From CBDEFX01 sp965237635 (GTDB taxonomy: Bacteria; Chloroflexota; Dehalococcoidia; Lucifugimonadales; CAUZJF01), in contig CBDEFX010000001.1 of assembly GCA_965237635.1 (NCBI GenBank), positions 1,364,001-1,428,000 of the forward strand: a stretch of 64,000 nucleotides of DNA. The letters are read 5' to 3'. The notes under the pieces were generated by a model that was not told the DNA's origin, did not search any database, and saw only the letters and a program-made list of their open reading frames with translations. Positions 54,862 through 63,969 of this stretch are shown one piece after another. The stretch's first letter is position 1. Every line of letters starts with the position of its first letter. The position numbers and the translations under genes are program-made.

Positions 54862-55299
54862 AACTTGGTCCCGCAGAACACCTATGGTATCCATCTGCAG
54901 ATGTCCAGCAACAATCTTGTGATCGGGAACGACAGCTTCAATAATCTCTATCGGAGCCCCGGTGGATACGGTATGAACCTGATTGAGTCCCACAATAACG
55001 AGATCAGGGAAAACCTAGTCCATCACAACGTGAATCAGGGCATCTGGCTCATCTCCTCCACTGGCAATGCGATATTCAGGAACGACCTGATTTCCAACCA
55101 GCCCAACGCCGTGGACGGTTCGGATGTCAACATCTGGTACAGCGTCGAACGGCGCGAAGACAACTACTGGTCTGATTATGAGGGCGTGGACTCTGATGAG
55201 GACGGCATCGGGAATACACCCTATCGCATCTCTCAATTCCCGCTGATTGAAGACCTCTACCCCTCAATGAGACCGTACCGCCGGGAGGACGGCTCCTAG
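54862..55299 (+). pseudogene. NosD-like parallel beta-helix protein, 5' part deleted
   Basis: About 145 residues: QNTYGIHLQMSSNNLVIGNDSFNNLYRS, GYGMNLIESHNNEIRENLVHHNVNQGIWLISSTGNAIFRNDL, then DNYWSDYEGVDSDEDGIGNTPYRI, the closing motif of NosD-type repeats. Such proteins are exported right-handed beta-helices. The frame stays open into the IS1380 up to an ATG at 54841, making a chimeric ORF of 152 codons that has no signal peptide. Confidence 0.8.
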
Positions 55300-55349
55300 A
55301 ATCATCCCGCAAGTCGGGACTCGCAGATCGCAGACTGGCAGAGTAGAGC

Positions 55350-56642
55350 ATGGGCCGAGGACTAATCCGGGAAACCCGGGCTGACCGCCCAACGCAAATG
55401 CTGTGGGCGGCTCTGATGATTGCCGTCTTGGCCCCATCGTGCGCTCAACAAGTGACTGTGACCACGTCACAGCCTTGCGGCCCGCAAATCTCAGCCGAGT
55501 CGGGGGCCACTGTCTCTGGCGTCCCGTCGCCGACCTCTATCGCAGCGCCGGCTCACATGCCGCTCACCGAGTTGAGGGTCGAGCCCGCCTTCCCAAATCT
55601 GTCCTTCGACCGAATGGTGCACCTGACCTGTCCGGATGACGGCACCAGCAGGCTGTTCCTGGTGCTGCAGCCAGGGCGGATCATGGGTTTCGACAATCAT
55701 TCCAACGTCACCTCGACGGAAGCGTTCCTGGATATTCGAGACCGTGTCAATGATAGTAGCGAAGAAGAGGGCTTGCTGGGCCTGGCCTTCGATCCGCAGT
55801 ACCGTTCCAATGGCCACTTCTACGTCTACTATTCAGCCGCCCGTCCAAGGCGGTCGGTCATCTCCCGTTTTTCAGTTAGCGGGGACAGTCCAAGTCGGGC
55901 CGACCCGTCCAGCGAGCTCGTCATCCTTGAGGTCCCGCAACCGTTCAGCAATCACAACGGAGGCCAGCTACTATTCGGCCCCGACGGCTACTTGTATATC
56001 GGGCTGGGGGACGGAGGCTCCGGCGGCGACCCACGCGGGCACGGTCAAGACAGATCGACTCTCCTCGGCTCCATTCTGCGAATAGACGTAAGCTCTGCGG
56101 CAGCGGGCGCCAGGTACCGCGTACCGCCGGACAACCCGTTCGTGGCTCGAAACGACGGCGCGAGGAAAGAGATCTGGGCCTACGGCCTGCGCAACCCCTG
56201 GCGGTTCACATTCGACCGCGACACCGGGGACCTCTGGGCCGGGGACGTCGGACAAAACACCTTCGAGGAAGTAGACCTGATCAGGCGCGGCCTTAACTAC
56301 GGCTGGAACGTCATGGAGGGGCTCCACTGCTTTCGAGCGAGGCAGTGCGACAGCGAGGGTCTGGAGCGGCCGGTCATCGAGTACTCGCGCAGCGGTGGTT
56401 GCTCGATCACCGGGGGATATGTCTATCGCGGGTCACGGCTCCCATCCCTGCACGGGGCATATGTCTACGGTGACTTCTGCAGCGGAAAGGTCTGGGCGCT
56501 CAGGTACGACGGTACAGGGGTCACGGAGCGCCTGCAGATCGCGGACACAGGGTTCAATATTCCGGCCTTTGGCGAGGACCGGTCCGGCGAGCTGTACATC
56601 CTGTCATTCGACGGTAGGATATATCGGTTTGTGCCACGGTAA
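55350..56642 (+). CDS. PQQ-type soluble aldose/sorbosone dehydrogenase-like lipoprotein
   Basis: 430 aa; a shorter start at 55398 is possible. Lipobox at Cys31 (VLAPSC), then a short linker. Beta-propeller of the glucose/sorbosone dehydrogenase (YliI/HHIP-like) family: EEEGLLGLAFDPQYRSNGHFYVYYS, NHNGGQLLFGPDGYLYIGLGDGG (active-site His region), KEIWAYGLRNPWRFTFDRDTGDLWAGDVGQNTFEEVDLI, LNYGWNVMEG. It would oxidise sugars outside the cell membrane with PQQ if PQQ is made or taken up. Confidence 0.88.
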   Translation: MGRGLIRETRADRPTQMLWAALMIAVLAPSCAQQVTVTTSQPCGPQISAESGATVSGVPSPTSIAAPAHMPLTELRVEPAFPNLSFDRMVHLTCPDDGTSRLFLVLQPGRIMGFDNHSNVTSTEAFLDIRDRVNDSSEEEGLLGLAFDPQYRSNGHFYVYYSAARPRRSVISRFSVSGDSPSRADPSSELVILEVPQPFSNHNGGQLLFGPDGYLYIGLGDGGSGGDPRGHGQDRSTLLGSILRIDVSSAAAGARYRVPPDNPFVARNDGARKEIWAYGLRNPWRFTFDRDTGDLWAGDVGQNTFEEVDLIRRGLNYGWNVMEGLHCFRARQCDSEGLERPVIEYSRSGGCSITGGYVYRGSRLPSLHGAYVYGDFCSGKVWALRYDGTGVTERLQIADTGFNIPAFGEDRSGELYILSFDGRIYRFVPR

Positions 56643-56948
56643 GGGACGACCAGATCGACGTTTCACAAGTCATATTCCGCCTGCCTGGTGTAGTGTCTGA
56701 CATATGATTTGACACCACCGGAGGCAGCCGCAGCGTCCCCGAGACCCGCTTGGCACCGTCTCGGCGCACAAAGAATAGGTCAATGTCACCCTGAGGCCTT
56801 CCCAGGCCGAAGGGTCTGGGGCGGGGAGAGACCCCTCCCCAGATGCTTCGCGGAGCCTCAGCATGACATGCTCCGTTCGCTCTCATCCCAACGTAAAGCC
56901 ATTTGAGGACTGTAGACTGGCATTGGGGCGTTTCTGTAGGATGAGAGA
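56643..56948. repeat. Intergenic repeat CTGAGGCCTTCCCAGGCCGA
   Basis: GTCACCCTGAGGCCTTCCCA followed by GGCCGAAGGGTCTGGGGCGGGG near 56785, then CCCAGATGCTTCGCGGAGCC. Belongs to the degenerate GAAGGATCTGGGGCGG group. No gene seen. Confidence 0.55.
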
Positions 56949-57926
56949 ATGCTGACGATGCCCGCTGCGGTAGTAATTGGCATCAAGCAGGTGCGCTGCG
57001 AGGAGACGCCGATTCCCGAGCCAGAGCCGGGCATGGTGCTGGTAAGGTCGAAACTAGCCTCGATTTGCGGCAGCGACCTGCACGTCGCGTATCAGGGATG
57101 GAGTGTCCGTGAGTTTCCCCTGCCACCAGGCCGACCGGGCCACGAGGCCGTTGGCGAGGTCGTGGACGGAGACGGGACCGATTACTCCGAGAGCGAAGTC
57201 GTGCTCACGGTGCCGAAGATATGGACCGCCCAAGCGTTCGCGGGCTATCAGCTCATCGAACCGGAGCAGCTCCTACGTCTGCCCGACACGACGCCGCTTC
57301 CCCACCTCCTGATGGCCCAGCAGCTGGGGACGGTCGTATTCGCATGCAAGCGCCTGCCCTCGTTACACGATAAGACCGTGGTCGTCATTGGGCAGGGCTC
57401 GGCGGGGCTGTTCCACGACTTTATGCTGCGACGTCTAGGGGCTCACAGGATCATAGCCGTCGAGCCTATAAAGGAGCGGTTGGCGGCCGCCGGAGACATG
57501 GGTGTGGACGAGGTGATCGACGTCACCGGCTACCAGGCCGACGAAGCGGTTATGGACCTGACAAACGGCGAGGGCGCCGACATCGTGGTCGAGGCCGTAG
57601 GTAGCACCGAGACCCTAAACCAGGCCATCCGACTGTCCCGCCCCCGGGGCGTCGTAGCCGCCTTTGGATTACCAGACTCAAGCGGCCCCGTGCCGTTCGA
57701 CTGGAGCTCATTCTTCGTCAAGAGTCTCCAGATGCATGCAATACATAGCTCGCAAGAAGTGCTCGGACTACCCGACTTCCGGCTCGCGATCGACTTAATC
57801 GATAGAGGCGAGATAGACGTCTCGCCTTTCTTGACTCACCAGTTCCCTATTGCCGATGTGCAGGCGGCGTTTGACCTTGCCGATGCGAAGGACGACGGCG
57901 CTTTGAAGGTCTCCCTGACCTTTTGA
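56949..57926 (+). CDS. Zinc-type alcohol dehydrogenase-like (MDR) protein
   Basis: 325 aa. Catalytic zinc region: SICGSDLHVAYQG (Cys near 40) and GRPGHEAVGEV (His-Glu near 65). NAD(P)-binding VVVIGQGSAGLFHDFMLRRLGAHRIIAVEP near 140. The structural-zinc loop with four Cys is missing, as in several MDR branches. Likely oxidises a polyol or sugar alcohol; substrate unknown. Confidence 0.88.
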   Translation: MLTMPAAVVIGIKQVRCEETPIPEPEPGMVLVRSKLASICGSDLHVAYQGWSVREFPLPPGRPGHEAVGEVVDGDGTDYSESEVVLTVPKIWTAQAFAGYQLIEPEQLLRLPDTTPLPHLLMAQQLGTVVFACKRLPSLHDKTVVVIGQGSAGLFHDFMLRRLGAHRIIAVEPIKERLAAAGDMGVDEVIDVTGYQADEAVMDLTNGEGADIVVEAVGSTETLNQAIRLSRPRGVVAAFGLPDSSGPVPFDWSSFFVKSLQMHAIHSSQEVLGLPDFRLAIDLIDRGEIDVSPFLTHQFPIADVQAAFDLADAKDDGALKVSLTF

Positions 57927-58251
57927 CGGTCACCCCCGGTTCAGCTCTTTTGTCTATCACGGAAGAGCTGTTGGACGAGTAGACCAGCGCCATTCGCGTA
58001 GGCAGGAGGACGACCTCGTGGAGGCTCTACTGCCCAACTAGGTCCTTCGCGAAGCCGCAAAGGGGGCATATCTCGGATGGGAAGACCCTCGCGCGGCGAC
58101 TGGCTGCTGGGACGATTGCTGAACTAGTCTCTGTGCATTAAACTGCTGGCTATCTAGTCATCGAAGAGCGAGGCCGGGGATTCTCGCGTCACCGGCTGCA
58201 CAAGCGAGCCCTGTACACCCCGGCGGACCACACAGCTCAGAGGTAGACCTC
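57927..58251. other. Intergenic region
   Basis: 325 bp between two plus-strand genes. I see no gene, no repeat of the known groups and no clear promoter. Confidence 0.5.
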
Positions 58252-59610
58252 TTGGCAGAGGCCTTCAAGCTTACCATTGCGGAAGCGGCATCCCAGATCC
58301 ACCGTCGGGAGTTGTCGCCGGTCGAGCTCATGGTCTCGCTTCTCGGGCGTGCCGGCTCACTGGAATCCCGCCTCCGAGTTTGGGTTACCCTCAACGGGGA
58401 CGCGGCGCTGGCCGCCGCCAGGAGGAGCCGCGATGAGCTGACGCAGCGGGGCCCGCGAGGACCCTTGCACGGCATCCCCGTGGGAGTAAAGGATATCTTT
58501 TACACCCAGGGGATCAAGACCACCGCCGGTTCGCCGATCTACGCCGATTTTGTCCCAACGTACGATGCCACCACGGTGGCGCTGCTCAAGAGGGCTGGTG
58601 CCATCATAATGGGCAAGACTGTGACGACCGAGTTTGCGTGCTCAGACCCGCCACCTACTCGCAACCCTTGGCACCAGGCCCACACCCCCGGCGGCTCCAG
58701 CAGTGGCTCGGCGGTTGGGGTGTCCGCTCGCATATTTCCCGCGGCGCTTGGCACTCAGACCGGCGGGTCAGTTCTCAGGCCGGCGGCCTACAACGGCGTC
58801 GTCGGCCTAAAGCCCACCTTTGGCCGCGTCAGCAGACATGGCGTTATGCCATTCGCATGGTCGCTGGACACCGTTGGTATTTTCGCCCGCACTACGGCCG
58901 ATGCTGCCATCGTACTCGGGGCTCTTGCCGGACAAGACCCCAAAGACGTTTCCTCCATGTCAAGACCGGTGCCAGACTATCTAGGGACCATACGATCTTA
59001 TCGATCACCCCCAAGAATCGGGTTGGCCCGCCAGTTTTTCTACGAGCGATCAGACTTCGAGGTACGTAAGCACGTAGATGAGGTCGTTCGCAGGCTCACC
59101 GCGGCCGGTGCGGAGGTCCACGAGATGATACTGCCTGCGGACTTCGATACACTTCTAGCAGCGCACAGGGTCATCATGACGGTGGAGGCGGCCTCGGTCC
59201 ACGAAGCCGACTTCAACGCACGTAGTGAAGACTACTCCCCCCAGATACGGAGCACCGTCGAAGCCGGGATGCTCACTCCTGCCGTCACCTACGTCCAGGC
59301 CCAGCGCATCCGGCGAAAGTTCCGGGAGGACATGCAAGAGGCGGTTGACAGGTTCGACGTCCTGCTCACCCCTTCGACGCCATCTGCGGCCCCAAGGGAC
59401 CTGAGCACCACAGGTGACCCTGCATTCCAGTCTCCGTGGACGACCTGCGGTTTCCCAGCCTTGAGCCTGCCAACGGGACTGAGCGAGGCGGGCCTGCCCC
59501 TTGGCATCCAGTTGGTGTCCGCTCCCTTCGCCGAGGAGAAGCTTCTGACGGCGGCACACTGGTGCGAGCAGGTGCTGGGCACCGAGCCGCCTCCGCCGGT
59601 AGGGATGTAG
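58252..59610 (+). CDS. Amidase (amidase-signature family)
   Basis: 452 aa from TTG 58252, with AGAGGTAG upstream. The Ser-cisSer-Lys triad is visible: Lys in GIPVGVKDIFYTQG (near 82), cis-Ser and Ser in HTPGGSSSGSAVGV and LGTQTGGSVLRPAAYNGVVGLKPTFGRVS (near 145-185). Resembles stand-alone amidases more than GatA, with no gatC/gatB next to it. It hydrolyses amides to acid and ammonia; the true substrate is unknown. Confidence 0.92.
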   Translation: MAEAFKLTIAEAASQIHRRELSPVELMVSLLGRAGSLESRLRVWVTLNGDAALAAARRSRDELTQRGPRGPLHGIPVGVKDIFYTQGIKTTAGSPIYADFVPTYDATTVALLKRAGAIIMGKTVTTEFACSDPPPTRNPWHQAHTPGGSSSGSAVGVSARIFPAALGTQTGGSVLRPAAYNGVVGLKPTFGRVSRHGVMPFAWSLDTVGIFARTTADAAIVLGALAGQDPKDVSSMSRPVPDYLGTIRSYRSPPRIGLARQFFYERSDFEVRKHVDEVVRRLTAAGAEVHEMILPADFDTLLAAHRVIMTVEAASVHEADFNARSEDYSPQIRSTVEAGMLTPAVTYVQAQRIRRKFREDMQEAVDRFDVLLTPSTPSAAPRDLSTTGDPAFQSPWTTCGFPALSLPTGLSEAGLPLGIQLVSAPFAEEKLLTAAHWCEQVLGTEPPPPVGM

Positions 59611-59702
59611 GTTCGCTACGGACGAATCTTCAGTCGCGAATCACGCCTCCGCAGCGGCGCCAACCCCGGCGGTGAGTTGTCCCAGGCCGGTGGGGAGCGT
59701 GC

Positions 59703-59708
59703 TATAAT
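59703..59708 (+). promoter_or_regulatory. Extended -10 promoter element upstream of tig
   Basis: TGCTATAAT: TATAAT at 59703-59708 with an upstream TG. A TTGTCC 20 bases before it is a weak -35. It lies 20 bases before the GTG start of tig, so the leader is short. Confidence 0.55.
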
Positions 59709-59727
59709 TATTCCAGCGCATGCATAG

Positions 59728-61100
59728 GTGCCGTCTTTGAAGATTACCCAAGAAGAAGTTGTAGACCAGCAGACCGTGCTCCACATCGAGCTCGAAGAAG
59801 AGGACCTGGGCTCGTACCTCGACCGTGGATACAGGCGAGTTGTCCAACGCACTATGATCCCGGGATTCCGGAAAGGGAAGGCGCCTCGTAGCATCGTCGA
59901 ACAGTACGTAGGGCGGGAAAGCCTCCTGAACGAGTCACTCGACTTTCTCGTCCCTGACGTGACCGACCGCGCGATAGCAGAGCAAGCGCTCGAGACCGCG
60001 GGTACACCGGCGGTCGAGTTGACGGAGATGGAACCGGTCACTCTGAAGGCCACCGTTGCACTGGCTCCCAAAGTCGAATTGAATGCTTATAGGGACATCA
60101 GGGTGGAAGATATTATCGAAGACACGACAGAGGACGATGTCCAACAGAGACTCGACGAGTACCTAAAACAAGCGGCATCGTGGGAGCCGGTCGAGCGTCC
60201 GGTCGTCGCGGGCGACATGGTTACCATGGATGTGAAAGGGTCGGTAGGAGACGCCAGCATCGTCGATGAGCGGGACGCAGTCTACGTTGTAGAATCTCGA
60301 AGCGCTTTCCCCTTTCCGGACTTCCACCAACATCTGGAGGGCGCGTCGGCCGGGGTGCCGAAGGAGTTCACGCTGACGATCTCCGACGACCACGCCGACT
60401 CCAAACTTGCTGGCAAAGAGGCCCAGTTTACGGTAACGGTAAGCGAGGTCAAGGAACAGAAACTGCCGGAGTTGGACGACGAATTCGCGAAGGGTGTGGC
60501 GGACGGCTACGATAGCCTCGCGGACCTCCGGGAGTCTGTCCAGAAGGACCTGAGCGCAGAGGCTCAGAAGGCCCACGAAACGCAATATCGAGAAGCCGCC
60601 CTTGACGAACTTCTGAAGGTGGTGACCGTCGAGCTGCCTCCCTTGCTCGTCGACCACGAGGTCGAGCACATGTCTCGAGGAGAGACCAGTTCGTTGAGAG
60701 GCTGAAGATTCGGATGGACGACTACCTTAGGTTCGCAGGAAAAACGGAGGAGGAGAGTCGGGGCGAGATGGCGGAGAACGCCGTGGAGCGGCTCAAGAGG
60801 TCGTACGCCCTGGTGACTCTGGCTGAACGCGAGGGACTCGAGGTCTCCGATGAGGAGATCGATGAGAGAATTGAGGAGATTACGGCGTCGGGAGACGACG
60901 TGGCCGAGAGCCTTAAAGGTCTAGACAAGAAGTCCGAAGAGGTGAGAGGCTCTATTCGTGAGTCGCTCCTTGTCGCTAAGTCGCTCGACCAGCTGACCAC
61001 GATAGCGAAAGGGGAAGCAGGCGAGCCCGCAGACGAAGGTAACGAACCCAGCATTGAGGGAAAAGACCAAGAGGAGGGAGGCGAGACCTTTGATAGCTAG
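59728..61100 (+). pseudogene. tig: Trigger factor, frameshifted (or sequence error)
   Basis: GTG start. First part (59728-60705): ribosome-binding signature GFRKGKAP in RTMIPGFRKGKAPRSIVEQYVG (about 45-60), then the PPIase-like domain (VAGDMVTMDVKGSVG..FPFPDFHQHLEGASAG). The frame ends after HMSRGETSSLRG. In the -1 frame it continues SRRDQFVERLKIRMDDYLRFAGKTEEE and on through the C-terminal arm domain to 61100. One missing base near 60671 explains this. tig normally precedes clpP-clpX, as here. Trigger factor is rarely lost, so a read error should be considered. Confidence 0.88.
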
Positions 61101-61716
61101 GCCTGAAAACTTGATCCCTATGGTTGTAGAGAGCGGCGCCCGGGGGGAGAGGGCATTCGATATCTACTCGCTCCTTCTCAAGGAGCGCATCATATTTCTG
61201 GGTACGCCTATTAACGACCAGGTGGCAAACGCCATAGTAGCCCAGCTTCTGTACCTGGACCGAGAGGACCCGGAAAGAGACATCAACGTCTACATCAACT
61301 CGCCTGGCGGAGTGATCACCGCAGGCCTTGCCATCTATGACACAATCCGATTGATACGCCCTCCCGTCTCAACGATCTGTGTTGGCCTAGCAGCCAGCAT
61401 GGGCACGGTCCTGCTGTGTTCCGGGACGGCCGGCAAACGGTTCGCGCTTCCGAACGCGACCATCCACATGCACCAGCCGATGTCGGGGACTCAGGGCCAG
61501 GCGTCGGATATCGAGATCCATGCCCGGGAAGCCCTTCGCATGCAGGACAAGATGCGCCAGATTATCTCCTTTCACACGGGACAGACTTACGAAAAGGTGG
61601 CCAGGGATACTGACAGGGACTACTACCTGGACGCCGGTGAGGCCAAGGAGTACGGCTTGGTTGACGACGTCCTAGAGTCTCCAGCAGTAGAGGGGTCCGA
61701 AGCTTCCGCCGCCTAG
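61090..61716 (+). CDS. clpP: ATP-dependent Clp protease proteolytic subunit
   Basis: 208 aa from TTG 61090, which follows GGAGGGAGG by 8 bases and overlaps the end of tig by 11 bases. A longer reading from 61054 would run through that site. Ser protease residues: GLAASMGTVLLCSGT (Ser near 98), NATIHMHQP (His near 122), DRDYYLDAGEAKEYGLVD (Asp near 172). Forms the barrel chamber with ClpX encoded 33 bp downstream. Confidence 0.95.
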   Translation: MIARPENLIPMVVESGARGERAFDIYSLLLKERIIFLGTPINDQVANAIVAQLLYLDREDPERDINVYINSPGGVITAGLAIYDTIRLIRPPVSTICVGLAASMGTVLLCSGTAGKRFALPNATIHMHQPMSGTQGQASDIEIHAREALRMQDKMRQIISFHTGQTYEKVARDTDRDYYLDAGEAKEYGLVDDVLESPAVEGSEASAA

Positions 61717-61749
61717 GCAAGCGGGCTACCGGAGAGCCACAGGCTAGAT

Positions 61750-63069
61750 ATGAAGGGTTCCAGCGCAGGGAAAGTACCAACGTCGAGGGGCGGCCAAAAC
61801 AACTACCACTGCTCCTTCTGCGGCAAGGCCCAGGCCCAGGTAAAGCGCCTGATCGCCGGGCCCGACAGGATTTTTATCTGCGACGAATGCGTGGCGCTGT
61901 GCGGACAGATCATTGCCGAAGAAAGCCCCACGCCACCTCGAGACGCCACGGGCCTGATGGCCAAGGGCATCAGCCCGAAATGGATATACCAGAGACTTGA
62001 CGAATACGTGATCGGCCAGGACCGGGCTAAGAAGGTCCTCGGCGTCGCCGTTTATAACCACTACAAGCGCGTCTGGTCCAACCAGAAACCCTCGGATGTC
62101 GAGCTTCAAAAAGCCAACATTCTACTGCTGGGCCCGGCCGGGTCGGGAAAGACACTTCTGGCGCAGACCCTTGCGAAGATCCTGGACGTGCCCTTCGCAA
62201 TCGCCGACGCCACCTCACTCACGGAGGCAGGCTATGTCGGTGAGGACGTCGAGAACATCCTACTGCGACTGATACAGGCCGCCGACTTCGATGTGGCACG
62301 GGCGGAACAGGGAATAATCTACATAGACGAGATAGATAAGATCGCGCGAAAGAGTCCCAATCCCTCGATAACCCGGGACGTTTCCGGCGAAGGCGTACAG
62401 CAGGCGTTGCTCAAGATCATTGAGGGATGCGTCGCCAATGTCCCGCCACAGGGCGGCCGCAAGCACCCACACCAGGACTTCCTGCAGATCAAGACGGACA
62501 ACATCCTGTTCATGTGTGGAGGAGCCTTTGAGGGCCTCGGCGAGATGGTGGAGTGGCGCGTTTCAAAAGACAAGGTGACGATCGGATTTAATGCCGGAGG
62601 TCCGCAGACCAAGGACTCTCAGGAGGAAGATGACGTCCTGGGTCTGGTCTCTTCGGACGACCTTCTGAAGTACGGCTTTATCCCCGAGCTGGTCGGACGC
62701 CTTCCTGTTGTAGTTAACACAAAGGGTCTCGATAAAGAGGCTCTGATCCGGGTGCTTACCGAGCCGAAAAACGCCTTCGTAAAGCAGTACCAGGCGCTAT
62801 TTAGAATGGACAACGTCGAGCTCGAGTTCACCGACGCGGCACTCGAGGTTGCGGCAGACCAGGCTATCGAACAGGGGACTGGGGCTCGGGCACTGCGGTC
62901 TATTCTGGAGCACACGCTGCTCGACGTAATGTACGAGCTGCCAACACTGAACAACATTGCTCGCTGTGCCGTTGACGCGGATGCCATCCGCGGGGAGGCG
63001 GACGTGTCCTTGACGGACGGAAACGGCGAGCCCGCTCCAATGCCGACCTGGGCGCAGAAGTCCGCCTAG
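61750..63069 (+). CDS. clpX: ATP-dependent Clp protease ATP-binding subunit
   Basis: 439 aa. N-terminal four-Cys zinc domain (CSFCGKAQAQVKRLIAGP..ICDECVALC, about 19-55). Walker A GPAGSGKTLLAQTLAK, pore loop GYVG in EAGYVGEDVENILLRL, Walker B GIIYIDEIDKIARKSPNPSITRDVSGEGVQQALL, and the C-terminal small domain (GTGARALRSILEHTLLDVMYELP). It unfolds tagged proteins and feeds them to ClpP. Confidence 0.97.
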   Translation: MKGSSAGKVPTSRGGQNNYHCSFCGKAQAQVKRLIAGPDRIFICDECVALCGQIIAEESPTPPRDATGLMAKGISPKWIYQRLDEYVIGQDRAKKVLGVAVYNHYKRVWSNQKPSDVELQKANILLLGPAGSGKTLLAQTLAKILDVPFAIADATSLTEAGYVGEDVENILLRLIQAADFDVARAEQGIIYIDEIDKIARKSPNPSITRDVSGEGVQQALLKIIEGCVANVPPQGGRKHPHQDFLQIKTDNILFMCGGAFEGLGEMVEWRVSKDKVTIGFNAGGPQTKDSQEEDDVLGLVSSDDLLKYGFIPELVGRLPVVVNTKGLDKEALIRVLTEPKNAFVKQYQALFRMDNVELEFTDAALEVAADQAIEQGTGARALRSILEHTLLDVMYELPTLNNIARCAVDADAIRGEADVSLTDGNGEPAPMPTWAQKSA

Positions 63070-63127
63070 CTACTCACCCTCACCCTTCGACAGGGCTCAG
63101 GGCAGGCTCTCATTCCTCTCCCGTTGG

Positions 63128-63265
63128 GGGGGCTTTGCACAAGAAGTGCCGCCCGAGCCGAATTGCCCTTCGACATGCTCAGGGCGAACGGTGAATCTGA
63201 ACCTACGTTCGTGGTGAGCCTGTCGCACCACGGCCCCCGATCGCGACTTTTGGTGCAAAGCCCCC
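63128..63265. mobile_element. Small repeat element B, intact copy
   Basis: 138 bp. Ends GGGCTTTGCACAAGAAGT and, inverted, GGGCTTTGCACCAAAAGT. Flanked by a 9-bp repeat CCGTTGGGG. It contains CCCTTCGACATGCTCAGGGC followed by GAACGG and CTACGTTCGTGGTGAGCCTG, which recur at 49.3-49.5 kb. No gene. Other repeat fragments (CCCTTCGACAGGGCTCAGGG near 63082; CCTGTCCTGAGCCTGACGAA near 63313) fill the rest of the clpX-purN gap. Confidence 0.8.
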
Positions 63266-63363
63266 GTTGGGGGAGAGGATGAATCCCTTCCCCCTTTACG
63301 GGGGAAGTTAGGCCTGTCCTGAGCCTGACGAAGGGATTGGGGGTGAGACCCCAGGCCCGTCCT

Positions 63364-63969
63364 CTACGGTCCGAGCACGATGTCGCCACTGCTGACGCGT
63401 TGTAAGGTCTCCGTGTAAAACTCGTGCTCACGTTCCAGAACGCGGGCGTTGAGCGAATCCACGGTATCCTCCTGTAAAACCGGAACCTCGCATTGTGCGA
63501 TGATCCGCCCTTGGTCATATTCTTGATCAACTAGGTGGACCGTTACTCCTGTTGTCCGTTCGCCCGCCGCAAGCACGGCCTCATGCACCAGTTTTCCATA
63601 CATGCCTTTTTCGCCGTACTTCGGCAGCAGGGCCGGATGGATATTGAGAATGTAGCCGCGATATCTTGACAACGTCTCCGGTCCCAGATGTCTCATGTAG
63701 CCGGCTAGTATCACCAAGCCGACCTCGTATGACTCCAGCGTATCCAGGATAGCTCTGTCCAACTCTTCAAGTAACGGGTGAGTCTTGCTACTCAGATGGT
63801 AGCGCGGGATGCCTTCCCGTCTGGCGCGCTCGAGTACCTCAGCATCTGAGTTGTTGCTGATCACAACCCGCGGCTCGGCTTGCAAAAGACCCTTCCTACA
63901 GGCGTCAATGATCGCCTGGACGTTGGTCCCGTTATGGGAAGCAAGGAAACCTAGTCGGAGTTGCTCCAA
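63364..63969 (-). CDS. purN: Phosphoribosylglycinamide formyltransferase
   Basis: 201 aa from TTG 63969. GART fold: LGFLASHNGTNVQAIIDAC (phosphate-binding loop; GTNVQ where many have GSNLQ), VLAGYMRHL-like strand, catalytic Asn-His in YILNIHPALLPKYGEKGMYG (near 108), and Asp in VHLVDQEYDQGRIIAQ (near 145). It uses 10-formyl-THF to formylate GAR, step 3 of purine synthesis. It faces clpX across repeat-rich sequence. Confidence 0.95.
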   Translation of the reverse strand: MEQLRLGFLASHNGTNVQAIIDACRKGLLQAEPRVVISNNSDAEVLERARREGIPRYHLSSKTHPLLEELDRAILDTLESYEVGLVILAGYMRHLGPETLSRYRGYILNIHPALLPKYGEKGMYGKLVHEAVLAAGERTTGVTVHLVDQEYDQGRIIAQCEVPVLQEDTVDSLNARVLEREHEFYTETLQRVSSGDIVLGP

